Source: Rhodocyclaceae bacterium UBA2271 (GTDB taxonomy: Bacteria > Pseudomonadota > Gammaproteobacteria > Burkholderiales > Rhodocyclaceae). Taken from it: a DNA stretch of 31,630 nt. Both the position numbers and the translations under genes were made by a program. Shown here piece after piece: positions 1 through 8,119 of the stretch. Where the stretch lies: assembly GCA_002347405.1 (NCBI GenBank), contig DDXB01000033.1:1-31630 (forward strand), read 5' to 3'. The notes under the pieces were generated by a model that saw only the letters and a list, made by a program, of their open reading frames with translations, did no database searches and was not told the DNA's origin. Each line of letters opens with the position of its first letter. Position 1 is the stretch's first letter.

Positions 1-1
1 G

Positions 2-841
2 GTACTGCTCGGCACCCTGTATCCCTTGATCATCGACGCACTCGGCTTGGGCAAGATTTCGGTGGGCCCGCCCTATTTCAACGCGGTGTTCATCCCAATC
101 ATGCTGCCGCTGTTGGTGCTGGTCGCGATGGGCCCCTTTGCCCGCTGGAAACATGCCGATCTCAAGCATATCGGCCGCAAGCTTTGGCCGGCCGCCCTGG
201 TTGCCTTGCTCGGCGGCTTGGGCCTTCCCATGCTGATGGGTGAATGGCACGCTTATGTCGCCCTGGGTCTGGCCCTGGCCGTGTGGATTTTCGCGGGGAT
301 CGCCCTGCAGGCACTTGAGCGGTACAAAACCGGCAGCCCGCCGCGAGCCTGGTGGGGCATGCAGTTGGCGCACTTTGGGCTGGCCGTATTCGTCATTGGC
401 GTGGCGCTGGTCAGCACCTACGAGGATGAGCGTGACGTCCGCATGGCACCGCAAGAGACCGTTATGGTCGGCGGTTATACCTTCACCTTCATCGGCGTAC
501 GCAATGCCGAAGGCCCTAACTATCGCGCCGCCATCGGTACAATCGAACTGGCGAAAGATGGCCGCGTACTCAGAACGATGCATCCGGAAAAGCGCAATTA
601 CAACTCGTCAGGAATGCCGATGACCGAGGCCGCCATTGACTCCGGCATTTTCCGCGACGTCTATGTTTCCCTGGGCGAACCGCTGGGCGAGGAAGCCTGG
701 GCGGTGCGCGTCTATTACAAACCATTCGTCGGCTGGATCTGGGGCGGCTGTTTACTGATGTCACTTGGCGGAATTTTTGCCGCTTCCGACCGCCGTTATC
801 GCCTGAAGATCAAGCAATCCGTGACAGGAGCAGCCGCATGA
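2..841 (+). CDS. ccmF: Cytochrome c heme lyase subunit CcmF, C-terminal part (partial)
   Basis: This is the last 279 residues of CcmF; the start lies before the window, and the reading frame is open from base 2. CcmF is the large inner-membrane subunit of the System I cytochrome c heme lyase, which attaches heme to apocytochrome c in the periplasm. The opening residues (LLGTLYPL, then a GKISVGPPYFN stretch) match the conserved CcmF region. Hydrophobic segments follow near residues 35-50, 60-80 and 115-135, and a final one near 240-260 precedes a basic tail. Its TGA overlaps the ATG of ccmG, and ccmH and ccmI follow, so it belongs to one ccm operon. Seen: sequence and context. Family knowledge: function. 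Confidence 0.95.
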   Translation, partial: VLLGTLYPLIIDALGLGKISVGPPYFNAVFIPIMLPLLVLVAMGPFARWKHADLKHIGRKLWPAALVALLGGLGLPMLMGEWHAYVALGLALAVWIFAGIALQALERYKTGSPPRAWWGMQLAHFGLAVFVIGVALVSTYEDERDVRMAPQETVMVGGYTFTFIGVRNAEGPNYRAAIGTIELAKDGRVLRTMHPEKRNYNSSGMPMTEAAIDSGIFRDVYVSLGEPLGEEAWAVRVYYKPFVGWIWGGCLLMSLGGIFAASDRRYRLKIKQSVTGAAA

Positions 842-1362
842 ATCGGTTCCTCCTGCCGCTGGGTATCTTCATCGTCCTGGTCAGTTTTCTCGCGGTGGGT
901 CTGCGACTCAATCCGCGCGAGGTTCCCTCGCCACTGGTCGGCAAACCGGCGCCTGATTTCAGCGTTCCGCAACTGCATGACGAGGCCGCCATGTTTTCGC
1001 CGCAAGAGATGGCCGGCAAGGTCTGGCTGCTCAACGTCTGGGCCTCGTGGTGTGTTTCCTGCCGCGAGGAGCATCCGATCCTCAACGAATTCGCCAAATC
1101 CGGTACGACGCCGCTCGTCGGCCTCAATTACAAGGACAAGCGGGAAGACGGCATTCGTTGGCTGGCCCGTTTCGGCGACCCCTACCTGCTTTCCGCCGTC
1201 GATAGCGATGGTCGTGTCGGCATCAATTACGGCGTTTATGGCGTCCCGGAAACCTACGTCATCGACAAGGCCGGCGTGATCCGTTTCAAGCAAATCGGCC
1301 CGGTGACGCCTGCGGTACTGCAGCAGAAAATCATCCCGCTGGTACAGGAGTTGAATAAATGA
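838..1362 (+). CDS. ccmG: Thiol:disulfide interchange protein CcmG/DsbE
   Basis: A 174-residue membrane-anchored periplasmic thioredoxin that reduces apocytochrome c or CcmH so heme can be attached. There is one N-terminal anchor helix at residues 4-22 and a thioredoxin fold after it. The active site WCVSC places the redox cysteines at C72 and C75; the usual CcmG motif is WCxxC. A cis-proline region (GVYGVPETYVID) near residue 140 is also present. The start is fixed by AGGAG 7 nt upstream and by the ATGA overlap with the ccmF stop. It is the second gene of the visible ccm operon. DsbE is the E. coli synonym. Length fits the family. Confidence 0.95.
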   Translation: MNRFLLPLGIFIVLVSFLAVGLRLNPREVPSPLVGKPAPDFSVPQLHDEAAMFSPQEMAGKVWLLNVWASWCVSCREEHPILNEFAKSGTTPLVGLNYKDKREDGIRWLARFGDPYLLSAVDSDGRVGINYGVYGVPETYVIDKAGVIRFKQIGPVTPAVLQQKIIPLVQELNK

Positions 1363-1829
1363 GAATTCTTCATGCCATGGCGGCCGTGCTAGCCGCGCTC
1401 CTGATAGTCAGCCCGGTATTCGCAAAAGAGGCCACGCCGCTTGCCGAGGATCCCGTGGTCGAACAGCGCCTCATTCATATTTCCGAAGAATTGCGCTGCC
1501 TCGTCTGCCAGAACGAATCACTGGCCGGTTCGCAGGCCGAGTTGGCGCAGGACCTGCGCCGCGAAGTGCGCGATCTGATCAAACAGGGCAACTCCGATCA
1601 GCAGATCAAGGACTTCCTCGTCAGCCGCTATGGTGATTTCGTGCTCTATCGGCCACAGTTCAAACCCACCACCTGGCTGTTGTGGGGGGGGCCATTCTTG
1701 CTGTTGATCGTCGGCCTGGTCGTGCTGGTAAGTTACCTGCGGCGGCGCAGCAAGTTGATCGTGGAAGCCCCGCTCTCCGAGGAAGACCGCAAACGTGCTG
1801 AAATTCTGCTGAAAGGTGAGCAATCATGA
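1359..1829 (+). CDS. ccmH: Cytochrome c-type biogenesis protein CcmH (CycL)
   Basis: A 156-residue protein with a signal peptide (about residues 1-22), a periplasmic three-helix domain carrying the LRCLVCQNES motif (C47, C50), and a C-terminal membrane helix near residues 105-127. It works with CcmG and CcmF in reducing apocytochrome c thiols. This is the short CcmH type; the TPR half found fused in E. coli CcmH is the separate gene ccmI just downstream. ATGA overlaps join it to ccmG and ccmI. AGGAG sits 8 nt before the start. A run of eight G at 1684-1691 lies in the codons for the TM segment; the frame reads through it normally. Confidence 0.95.
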   Translation: MRILHAMAAVLAALLIVSPVFAKEATPLAEDPVVEQRLIHISEELRCLVCQNESLAGSQAELAQDLRREVRDLIKQGNSDQQIKDFLVSRYGDFVLYRPQFKPTTWLLWGGPFLLLIVGLVVLVSYLRRRSKLIVEAPLSEEDRKRAEILLKGEQS

Positions 1830-2665
1830 CCGGTTTCGTCATCGCTGCCACACTCATGGTGGTCGCAACCCTCGCTCTGTTGCTGCTGCCGTTTTTCCGC
1901 ACCCCCAAGAACAAGGATCTGTCGCGCCAGGATTTGAATGCGGCCATTTATCGCGACCAGTTTGCCGAACTGGACCGCGACCGCAGCGAAGGTTCCTTGT
2001 CGCAGGACGACTATGTTCAGGCACGCGTCGAATTGCAGCGTCGCCTCATCGAAGACAGTGCCAGTACTGACAATACCGCGGCGATCGCCCAGGTCAGCCG
2101 CGCGGTTCCCACCGCGCTGGCGATATCCCTGCCATTGCTTGCCGTGCTGCTCTACGTGCTGCTTGGCTCCCCGGCCGGCCTTAATCCGCCAGCGCCGTCT
2201 GCTGCGGAGCATCAGTTCACGGCCCAGGATATCGATCGCATGGTCAGCCGGCTTGCATCCAACCTCGAAAACAACCCTGACAACCCTGAAGGCTGGGCCA
2301 TGCTGGGGCGCTCGTATCGACAAATGGGGCGCATGCCCGATGCCGTGCGTGCCTATGAGCGTGCTGTCATGCTGGGTGTGAGCAGCGCCGACCTGTATGT
2401 CGAGTATGCGGATACCCTGGCGAGCGTCAGCGGCTTCGATATCAAGGTGCGCGGTTTGATCGACAAGGCCCTGCAACTCGATCCCACTCACCCGATCGGG
2501 CTATGGTTGCGCGGTACCGCCGCCTTCGAGGCCGGGCAATACGGCAAGGCCATTGCCGACTGGGATAGCCTGTTGAAGATAATGCCACCCGAATCCGAAG
2601 ATGCCGCAGTGCTGCGAGCCAACATTGCCGAAGCCCGCAAGTTGCTGGGCGGAGCCAAACCATAA
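1826..2665 (+). CDS. ccmI: Cytochrome c biogenesis protein CcmI (CycH), TPR apocytochrome chaperone
   Basis: A 279-residue protein with two N-terminal membrane helices (about residues 2-22 and 93-113) around a cytoplasmic loop, then a periplasmic TPR domain (about residues 130-275). The TPRs show the usual pattern, for example NPEGWAMLGRSYRQMGR and a second repeat with AVRAYERAVML. CcmI binds the C-terminus of apocytochrome c and hands it to CcmF/CcmH. It is shorter than many CcmI proteins of about 400 residues, so the C-terminal domain is probably absent, as in other betaproteobacteria. It is the last ccm gene here: the next gene is convergent and a hairpin follows. Confidence 0.9.
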   Translation: MTGFVIAATLMVVATLALLLLPFFRTPKNKDLSRQDLNAAIYRDQFAELDRDRSEGSLSQDDYVQARVELQRRLIEDSASTDNTAAIAQVSRAVPTALAISLPLLAVLLYVLLGSPAGLNPPAPSAAEHQFTAQDIDRMVSRLASNLENNPDNPEGWAMLGRSYRQMGRMPDAVRAYERAVMLGVSSADLYVEYADTLASVSGFDIKVRGLIDKALQLDPTHPIGLWLRGTAAFEAGQYGKAIADWDSLLKIMPPESEDAAVLRANIAEARKLLGGAKP

Positions 2666-2678
2666 AGGAAAGTCGGTG

Positions 2679-2696
2679 CTGGCGCTACGGCGCCAG
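2679..2696. terminator. Stem-loop between convergent ccmI and DUF3460 gene, possible terminator
   Basis: A perfect 7-bp stem CTGGCGC/GCGCCAG closes a TACG loop, which read as RNA on the + strand is the very stable UNCG type, C(UACG)G. It sits 14 nt after the ccmI stop and 32 nt before the end of the convergent DUF3460 gene. No clear T-run follows on either strand, so termination may need Rho or be inefficient. The structure is plain in the sequence; its role is inferred. Confidence 0.45.
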
Positions 2697-2727
2697 TCGC
2701 CTTGCCCCGGGGTAGGGTGGCTCTAAT

Positions 2728-2925
2728 TCAGTTTGCGTCGTAGTAGTAAGGCTTTTGCGGTACTTTTGCCGCAGCCAGGCGCGCCTGCTCGTCGAGTTCC
2801 TGGGCGCCGCGATCCCACCACAGTTGGCGCCCGCTCTGCTGGACGGCAAGTTCTTCGGAGTGTTGCTTCATCCATTCGTTCATGAATTTGGTGTATTCGG
2901 AGACATAGTAGGTAGATGAGGCCAT
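2728..2925 (-). CDS. DUF3460 family protein
   Basis: A small 65-residue soluble protein, rich in Tyr, Trp, Glu and Lys, beginning MASSTYYVSEYTKFMNEW and containing the GRQLWWDR core typical of DUF3460 proteins in Betaproteobacteria. Its function is unknown to me. It lies 13 bp after the spoT stop, with a strong AAGGAG 9 nt before its ATG, so it is the last gene of gmk-rpoZ-spoT-DUF3460 and probably co-transcribed. Family recognition is from memory of the WWDR pattern, not from a search. Confidence 0.75.
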   Translation of the reverse strand: MASSTYYVSEYTKFMNEWMKQHSEELAVQQSGRQLWWDRGAQELDEQARLAAAKVPQKPYYYDAN

Positions 2926-2938
2926 CAGGAAAACTCCT

Positions 2939-5161
2939 TCAATTGTTCGGCGGTTGATTTTCTTTGAGTCGAATGATGCGGGTCACGTTCGGCAGGCGCC
3001 GCAGATTGCGCAGGATACGCGCCAGATGCGCCCGGCTGTCGACTTGCAAGGTGAAATATAGCGCAGTGGTGGCACCCTCGCCCTCGTCCATGCGCACGTT
3101 GGCGATATTGGAACTGTGCTCGGCTATGGTGACTGCCAGACGGGCCAGCACGCCCGTGGCATTTTGTGCGACGACGCGAATCATCACCTCGAAGGGACCG
3201 GTCACTTCTGGATCCCACTCGACATCGACCCATTCCTTGCGTCCGCCGCGCAGCGTCGGGCAGTCGTGGGTGTGGACGACGAGGCCCTGACCGGCACGAA
3301 TCACGCCGACAATCGGATCGCCGGGGATCGGTCGACAACAATGCGCCAACTGCACTGCCATGTCCGTGCTGCCCTTGATGCGGATGGCTCCGGCACTTTG
3401 CACTTGCTGGCTGTCAGCGATCCGATCGCCCAGCAGGCGCCGTGCCACGATGGCCGGCAGACGCTTGCCAAGTCCGATATCGGTCAGTACCTCGCGCTGG
3501 GTCTTGCCGGAAAAAGCCTTGAGAAAGCGCTGCCACGCGGCGCTGCCGAGTCCCTCAAGGCGATGTCCGAAACCATGCAGTGCCTGCGACAAAAGTCGCT
3601 TGCCCAGGGCGGCGGACTGCTCATTCTGTTTGGTTTTCAGGAAATGGCGGATCTGCGCGCGCGCCTTGCCGGTTTTGACAAACCCCAACCAGTGCGGGTT
3701 GGGCGCTGCATTGGCGGCGGTGATGATTTCCACACGATCGCCATCATTCAGTTCGGTGCGGAGCGGCATGCTCTCCTGATTGATCAGGCAGGCAATGCAA
3801 CAATTGCCAATGTCAGTATGCACGGCGTAGGCAAAATCGACGGGAGTGGCGCCGCGCCGCAATGAAAGAATCTTGCCCGCTGGCGTAAATACGTAAACCT
3901 CGCCGGGGAACAGATCCACCTTGACGTGTTCGAGAAATTCGGCGGAATCGACACTCGCGGTTTGCAGGTCGATCAGCGATTGCAGCCACTGGTGGGTGGT
4001 GCGCTGCAACTCAGACATCGACTCCTCGTCCTTGTAGAGCCAGTGCGAAGCGACGCCGCTGTCGGCGATATGGTGCATCTGGCGGGTACGGATCTGGAAT
4101 TCGATCGGCATGCCGTAGGGGCCGATCAAAGTGGTGTGGAGCGACTGGTAGCCGTTGGCCTTGGGGATGGCGATATAGTCCTTGAACTTGCCCGGCACCG
4201 GCTTGTAGAGGCCATGCAATGCGCCCAGCGCCAGATAACAGGCTGGCACATCTTCGACGATGATGCGGAAACCATAAATGTCGAGCACCTGCGAAAACGT
4301 CAGGTGCTTCTCGCGCATCTTGCGGTAAATGCCGTAGAGATGCTTTTCGCGCCCCATGACTTCGGCTTCGATGTGATGGGCCGGCAGGCGCTCCTTGATT
4401 GTGTCGAGGATCTTGCTGACGACCTCGCGCCGGTTGCCGCGCGCGCTTCGGACCGCCTTGCTGAGCACGCGGTAACGCAGCGGGTAGATATTGCGGAAGG
4501 CCAGTTCCTGAAATTCGCAATACAGGGTGTTGAGGCCCAGTCGATTGGCGATGGGCGCATAGATGTCGAGTGTCTCGCGGGCGATGCGCCGCCGCTTGTC
4601 CGGGCGCACGGCATCGAGGGTGCGCATATTGTGCAGGCGATCGGCCAGCTTGATGAGGATGACGCGCACATCCTGGGCCATGGCCAGCAGCATCTTGCGG
4701 AAATTTTCCGCCTGCGCCTCCTCGTAGGATTGATTTTCCAGCCGGTCGAGCTTGGAGACGCCATCGACGAGGTCGGCGGTGACCTTGCCGAAATCCTGCG
4801 TGATTTGCGCCTTGGTGATGGAGGTGTCCTCCATCACATCGTGCAGCAGCGCTGCGGTCAGTGCCTGGGCGTCGAGCCGCCAGTACGCCAGTGTTTCGGC
4901 CACTGCCAGCGGATGCGAGATGTAGGGTTCGCCGCTGGAGCGAAACTGGCCGCGATGCGCGTTGGCCGAAAAGTGGCAGGCTGCCGCAATCTGGTCGACG
5001 TCTTCCGGCTTGAGATAGGTTCGCAACTGGGCGAAAAGATGCTCGAAGTCATCCGCCAGATCGCTGACCGGCGGCAGGTTCGGCGGGGCGGTTGGCGCAC
5101 TGTCACCGTTCGCCAAAGGCAGGGAGCACGACAAGGAGTGGGGCAGGTTTGCCGCCGACAT
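2939..5161 (-). CDS. spoT: Bifunctional (p)ppGpp synthetase/hydrolase, RelA/SpoT family
   Basis: A 740-residue long Rel protein that makes and degrades the stringent-response alarmone. Domains in order: HD hydrolase (about 55-200; H69, H83, and the HD pair H107-D108 in LLHDVMEDT); synthetase (about 235-370; DIYGFRIIVED and FKDYIAIPKANGYQSLHT, with the K-F-K-D form usual for bifunctional rather than RelA-type enzymes); TGS (about 405-465); a helical/Cys-containing region (CCRPIPGD); and a C-terminal ACT domain (about 660-740). The intact HD site supports hydrolase activity. I chose the ATG at 5161; an upstream in-frame start at 5263 would overlap rpoZ. It is 46 bp after rpoZ, as is usual in this operon. 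Confidence 0.95.
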   Translation of the reverse strand: MSAANLPHSLSCSLPLANGDSAPTAPPNLPPVSDLADDFEHLFAQLRTYLKPEDVDQIAAACHFSANAHRGQFRSSGEPYISHPLAVAETLAYWRLDAQALTAALLHDVMEDTSITKAQITQDFGKVTADLVDGVSKLDRLENQSYEEAQAENFRKMLLAMAQDVRVILIKLADRLHNMRTLDAVRPDKRRRIARETLDIYAPIANRLGLNTLYCEFQELAFRNIYPLRYRVLSKAVRSARGNRREVVSKILDTIKERLPAHHIEAEVMGREKHLYGIYRKMREKHLTFSQVLDIYGFRIIVEDVPACYLALGALHGLYKPVPGKFKDYIAIPKANGYQSLHTTLIGPYGMPIEFQIRTRQMHHIADSGVASHWLYKDEESMSELQRTTHQWLQSLIDLQTASVDSAEFLEHVKVDLFPGEVYVFTPAGKILSLRRGATPVDFAYAVHTDIGNCCIACLINQESMPLRTELNDGDRVEIITAANAAPNPHWLGFVKTGKARAQIRHFLKTKQNEQSAALGKRLLSQALHGFGHRLEGLGSAAWQRFLKAFSGKTQREVLTDIGLGKRLPAIVARRLLGDRIADSQQVQSAGAIRIKGSTDMAVQLAHCCRPIPGDPIVGVIRAGQGLVVHTHDCPTLRGGRKEWVDVEWDPEVTGPFEVMIRVVAQNATGVLARLAVTIAEHSSNIANVRMDEGEGATTALYFTLQVDSRAHLARILRNLRRLPNVTRIIRLKENQPPNN

Positions 5162-5207
5162 GGGTGCGCCCCGAGCTAGAGCATGATGATGGTCTTGCGG
5201 GGGTGTG

Positions 5208-5414
5208 TTACGCCTGCCCGCGGTTGAGGATTTCCAAACCGTACTTGCCCTCGGACAATTCACGCAAAGCCAGAACGGTGGGTTTGTCCCGGTCCAGTTC
5301 CACCAGTGGTGTGCTGCCCATGGTGATCTGGCGGGCGCGATAGGTGGCGGCCAGAGTCATCTGGAAACGGTTGGGGATGTATTTCAGGCAATCTTCGACG
5401 GTAACGCGGGCCAT
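5208..5414 (-). CDS. rpoZ: DNA-directed RNA polymerase omega subunit
   Basis: A 68-residue omega subunit starting MARVTVEDCLKYIPNRFQ, with the conserved core RARQI followed by a KPTVLALRE segment. It helps assemble beta-prime into RNA polymerase and, in E. coli, is part of a ppGpp binding site, which fits its place between gmk and spoT. The start is set by AAAGGAAA about 6 nt upstream; the reading frame continues 35 codons further upstream but that part is inside gmk. Length is typical for betaproteobacterial omega. Confidence 0.95.
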   Translation of the reverse strand: MARVTVEDCLKYIPNRFQMTLAATYRARQITMGSTPLVELDRDKPTVLALRELSEGKYGLEILNRGQA

Positions 5415-5430
5415 AATGTTTCCTTTGAAT

Positions 5431-6045
5431 TCATGGGGATGTGAGGTAGTGGAAGGTCTCCGGATGACGGGCGCGCTGCCGCGCATAAGCCAGTCGGGAA
5501 GCCCGCACCGCTGCAACAAGATCTTCCAGAGCTTCCTGCAAGTTATTGTTGATTATAACAAAATCGAACTCGCTGACATGCCTGAGTTCGCCTAGTGCGG
5601 CAGCGACACGGCGTTGAATCACGGCGGCACTATCCTGCCCGCGGGCTTGCAGGCGGCGTTCCAGTTCGGCAATCGACGGTGGGACGATAAATATGCCAAC
5701 CGCACCAGGAATCAAGGCCCGGACTTGCTGGGCGCCCTGCCAGTCGATCTCGAGTATCGTGTCGCGCCCGGCGCGCATTTCGTCAAGCAACCAGCTGCGT
5801 GACGTGCCATAGAAATTGTCATGAACCTCGGCCCACTCGAGAAAGTCGCCGCGGTTGCGCATGGTCACAAAGGTGGCAATGTCGATGAAGTGATATTCGC
5901 GGCCGTCCTGCTCACCCGGACGCGGGCTTCGCGTCGTATATGAAATGGAATGGCAAATGCCGGCATCGCGCTCCATCAGCATTTTAACTAGTGTCGACTT
6001 GCCCGCACCCGAGGGAGCTGAAATGATGAACAAGGCGCCGGCCAT
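5431..6045 (-). CDS. gmk: Guanylate kinase
   Basis: A 204-residue enzyme phosphorylating GMP to GDP. The P-loop SGAGKST is at residues 11-17, followed by a GMP-binding segment (SYTTRSPRPGE, then YHF) and the DILEIDWQGA-like stretch. I chose the ATG at 6045 because MAGALFIISAPSG aligns with the start of known Gmk proteins. An ATG at 6087 would add 14 unconserved residues. Neither has a strong ribosome site. It is 16 bp upstream of rpoZ. It supplies the GDP/GTP pool from which SpoT makes (p)ppGpp. Confidence 0.93.
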   Translation of the reverse strand: MAGALFIISAPSGAGKSTLVKMLMERDAGICHSISYTTRSPRPGEQDGREYHFIDIATFVTMRNRGDFLEWAEVHDNFYGTSRSWLLDEMRAGRDTILEIDWQGAQQVRALIPGAVGIFIVPPSIAELERRLQARGQDSAAVIQRRVAAALGELRHVSEFDFVIINNNLQEALEDLVAAVRASRLAYARQRARHPETFHYLTSP

Positions 6046-6185
6046 GGTGGTATCGGCAGCCTCGGCGACAACTGGAAATGAGCTCATGGTGTTGGTCTGA
6101 TGTGGAAAATGAATGCCAGATTACCGTAACAGTCGGCGCTGGCTGGACGAAGTGCCCCGTAGGAGGTATGGCGATACGCTTTCTG

Positions 6186-7055
6186 TTACTCGAGGTTCTG
6201 TACCTGCTCGCGCAGTTGCTCGATCAACAATTTGAGTTCGAGTGCAATCGCGGTGACGGCGGCCGACACTGACTTTGAGGCCAGCGTGTTGGCCTCGCGA
6301 TTGAGTTCCTGCATAAGGAAGTCGAGTCGTTTGCCAACGGCCCCGCCCTTGTCGAGCACGCGCTCGACCTCGGACAGGTGGGTCACCAAGCGCGCCAGTT
6401 CCTCCGCCACGTCGATCTTGGCAGTGAATACGCCAATCTCCTGGCGAATGCGGTCTTCGTCGAGATTGGCCACCGCCTCGCGCAGCTTGGTCGCCAGCCG
6501 TTCCGTGTAATCGGCGATGGCGGCGGGAACCATGGGTTCGACCTGCGCCACCGCAGCCCGCATACGCGTGGTGCGGTCCCTTAGCACGTCGGTCAGGCGG
6601 GCACCTTCACGCGCGCGGCTGGCGAGAAATTCACCCAGTACACCTTCGAGCAGGGCAAAACATTCGGCCTGCAGGCGCTCCGGACTGATCGCATCGGCTG
6701 CCAGCACGCCCGGCCAGCGCAGCACATCGGCCACGGCGAGGGGCCTGGCACCGGTCAGCACGGCACGCACGCTTGCTTCGAGGCTGCCAAGTTGCGCGAC
6801 CAGCGCCAGATTGGGCGTCAGTTGCGGTACGGCAGCGCTATTCGGTTGCAGATGAAGCCGGCAATCGAGTTTGCCGCGGCCAATGGCGGCGGTGAGTTTT
6901 TCGCGCAGCGGCATTTCGAGAAAGCGCAATTCATCGCCGCAGCGAAAATTGAGGTCGAGAAAGCGACCGTTAACGCTTTTCAATTCAAGGTGCAGATTGG
7001 CGTGACCGAGATCGCGGTCGGCGGCGGCATAGCCGGTCATGCTGTATATCGTCAT
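6186..7055 (-). CDS. yicC: YicC/YloC family endoribonuclease
   Basis: A 289-residue protein starting MTIYSMTGYA, the hallmark N-terminus of YicC, with the conserved ELKSVNGRFLDLNFR segment and a C-terminal DUF1732-type region containing GKRLDFLMQELNREANTLASK (split across residues about 245-265). E. coli YicC is an RNase linked to sRNA decay; the same function is inferred here. The ATG at 7055 fits family length. An earlier in-frame start at 7166 adds 37 non-conserved residues. It lies 140 bp upstream of gmk on the same strand and is divergent from the kinase gene. Gene order yicC-gmk-rpoZ-spoT is common in proteobacteria. Confidence 0.93.
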   Translation of the reverse strand: MTIYSMTGYAAADRDLGHANLHLELKSVNGRFLDLNFRCGDELRFLEMPLREKLTAAIGRGKLDCRLHLQPNSAAVPQLTPNLALVAQLGSLEASVRAVLTGARPLAVADVLRWPGVLAADAISPERLQAECFALLEGVLGEFLASRAREGARLTDVLRDRTTRMRAAVAQVEPMVPAAIADYTERLATKLREAVANLDEDRIRQEIGVFTAKIDVAEELARLVTHLSEVERVLDKGGAVGKRLDFLMQELNREANTLASKSVSAAVTAIALELKLLIEQLREQVQNLE

Positions 7056-7186
7056 GTCGGTGTTTCCCATCATGGGCCCTAGTTTTCCAGCGCGGCAGCT
7101 TACCGTGAAACTTGCTCGCGGCGAAGCCAAACCTGAAAGATCCAACAGTAGCGGCGCGATAATCAAAAAAGAGCAACTTTCAGTTT

Positions 7187-8119
7187 ATGGCGGAACTAAA
7201 ATGCACCACCATGACTTCCCCTCAAACCAATCAGGCGCTGCCGCGGGGCCTGGTCATCGACGGCTACCGTTTCGAGCGCCAGTTATCGATGGGCGGATTC
7301 TCCATCGTCTATGTGGCCTACGATGCCGAAGAGACGCCGGTCGCCATCAAGGAATATCTGCCCCATGCACTGGCAACGCGCCTGGTGGGTCTGGTGCCAC
7401 AGGTCTCCCCGGCCAATCGTGAGGCCTATCAGAATGGCCTGATGGCGTTTTACGAAGAAGGCATTGCGCTGGCACGGCTCAACCATCCCAACGTCGTGCA
7501 CGTCATCAATTTCCTGCGGGCGAACGATACTGTCTATCTGGTGATGCGCTATGAGCGCGGCCGCACGCTGCACGACCACATTCGCAAGCACCACAAGGAA
7601 TTCCGGGAGAGCTTCGTGCGTGGCGTGTTCGCGCGCCTGCTTTCCGGCCTGCGCGAGGTGCATGCCAACAAGCTGCTGCATCTGGATATCAAGCCATCAA
7701 ACATCTGGTTGCGCACCGACGGCAACCCGGTACTGCTGGATTTCGGCGCCGCGCGCCAGTCCTTGTGCCAGATTGATCCCGCCTTGCGTCCCACCTACAC
7801 GCCGGGCTATGCCGCGCCAGAGCAATACGGCAACCAGCCCGACCAGGGTCCATGGACCGACATCTACGCCGTGGGTGCCAGCATGTATGCCTGCCTTGCG
7901 GCGGCGGCGCCCCAGCCGGCGGATTTCCGCCTGGTGAAGGACGGACTGGTCACCGCCGCCCAGCGCTGGGCCGGACAATATTCGCCACAATTGCTCGACA
8001 CCATCGACCAGTGCATGCGCCTCGACCCGCTGGAGCGGCCGCAAAGCGTGTTTACCCTGCAACGCATGCTGGCAACCAATGCCCAACCCGATACCTCGGC
8101 CGACCCTGCCGAGACATGA
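7187..8119 (+). CDS. Eukaryotic-type serine/threonine protein kinase
   Basis: A 310-residue cytoplasmic Hanks-type kinase with no transmembrane helix or sensor domain. Seen: a glycine-loop variant SMGGFSIVY (34-42), ATP-binding Lys in VAIK (K55), catalytic loop HLDIKPSN (165-172; base D167), DFG (185-187) and APE (210-212). Leu replaces the usual Arg before the catalytic Asp, so activation-loop phosphorylation may not be needed. Its TGA overlaps the ATG of the PP2C phosphatase gene, indicating an opposing pair. Substrates are unknown. The start could be the ATG at 7187 or 7211; neither has a clear ribosome site. It is divergent from yicC. Confidence 0.9.
   Translation: MAELKCTTMTSPQTNQALPRGLVIDGYRFERQLSMGGFSIVYVAYDAEETPVAIKEYLPHALATRLVGLVPQVSPANREAYQNGLMAFYEEGIALARLNHPNVVHVINFLRANDTVYLVMRYERGRTLHDHIRKHHKEFRESFVRGVFARLLSGLREVHANKLLHLDIKPSNIWLRTDGNPVLLDFGAARQSLCQIDPALRPTYTPGYAAPEQYGNQPDQGPWTDIYAVGASMYACLAAAAPQPADFRLVKDGLVTAAQRWAGQYSPQLLDTIDQCMRLDPLERPQSVFTLQRMLATNAQPDTSADPAET

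Noticed and set aside
1684..1691. Frameshift at a run of eight G in ccmH
   Set aside because: The reading frame continues correctly into the membrane helix and ends in the usual overlap with ccmI.
3926..5179. A 417-codon open frame on the plus strand opposite spoT
   Set aside because: Antisense shadow of spoT; the spoT protein is fully conserved in domain order.
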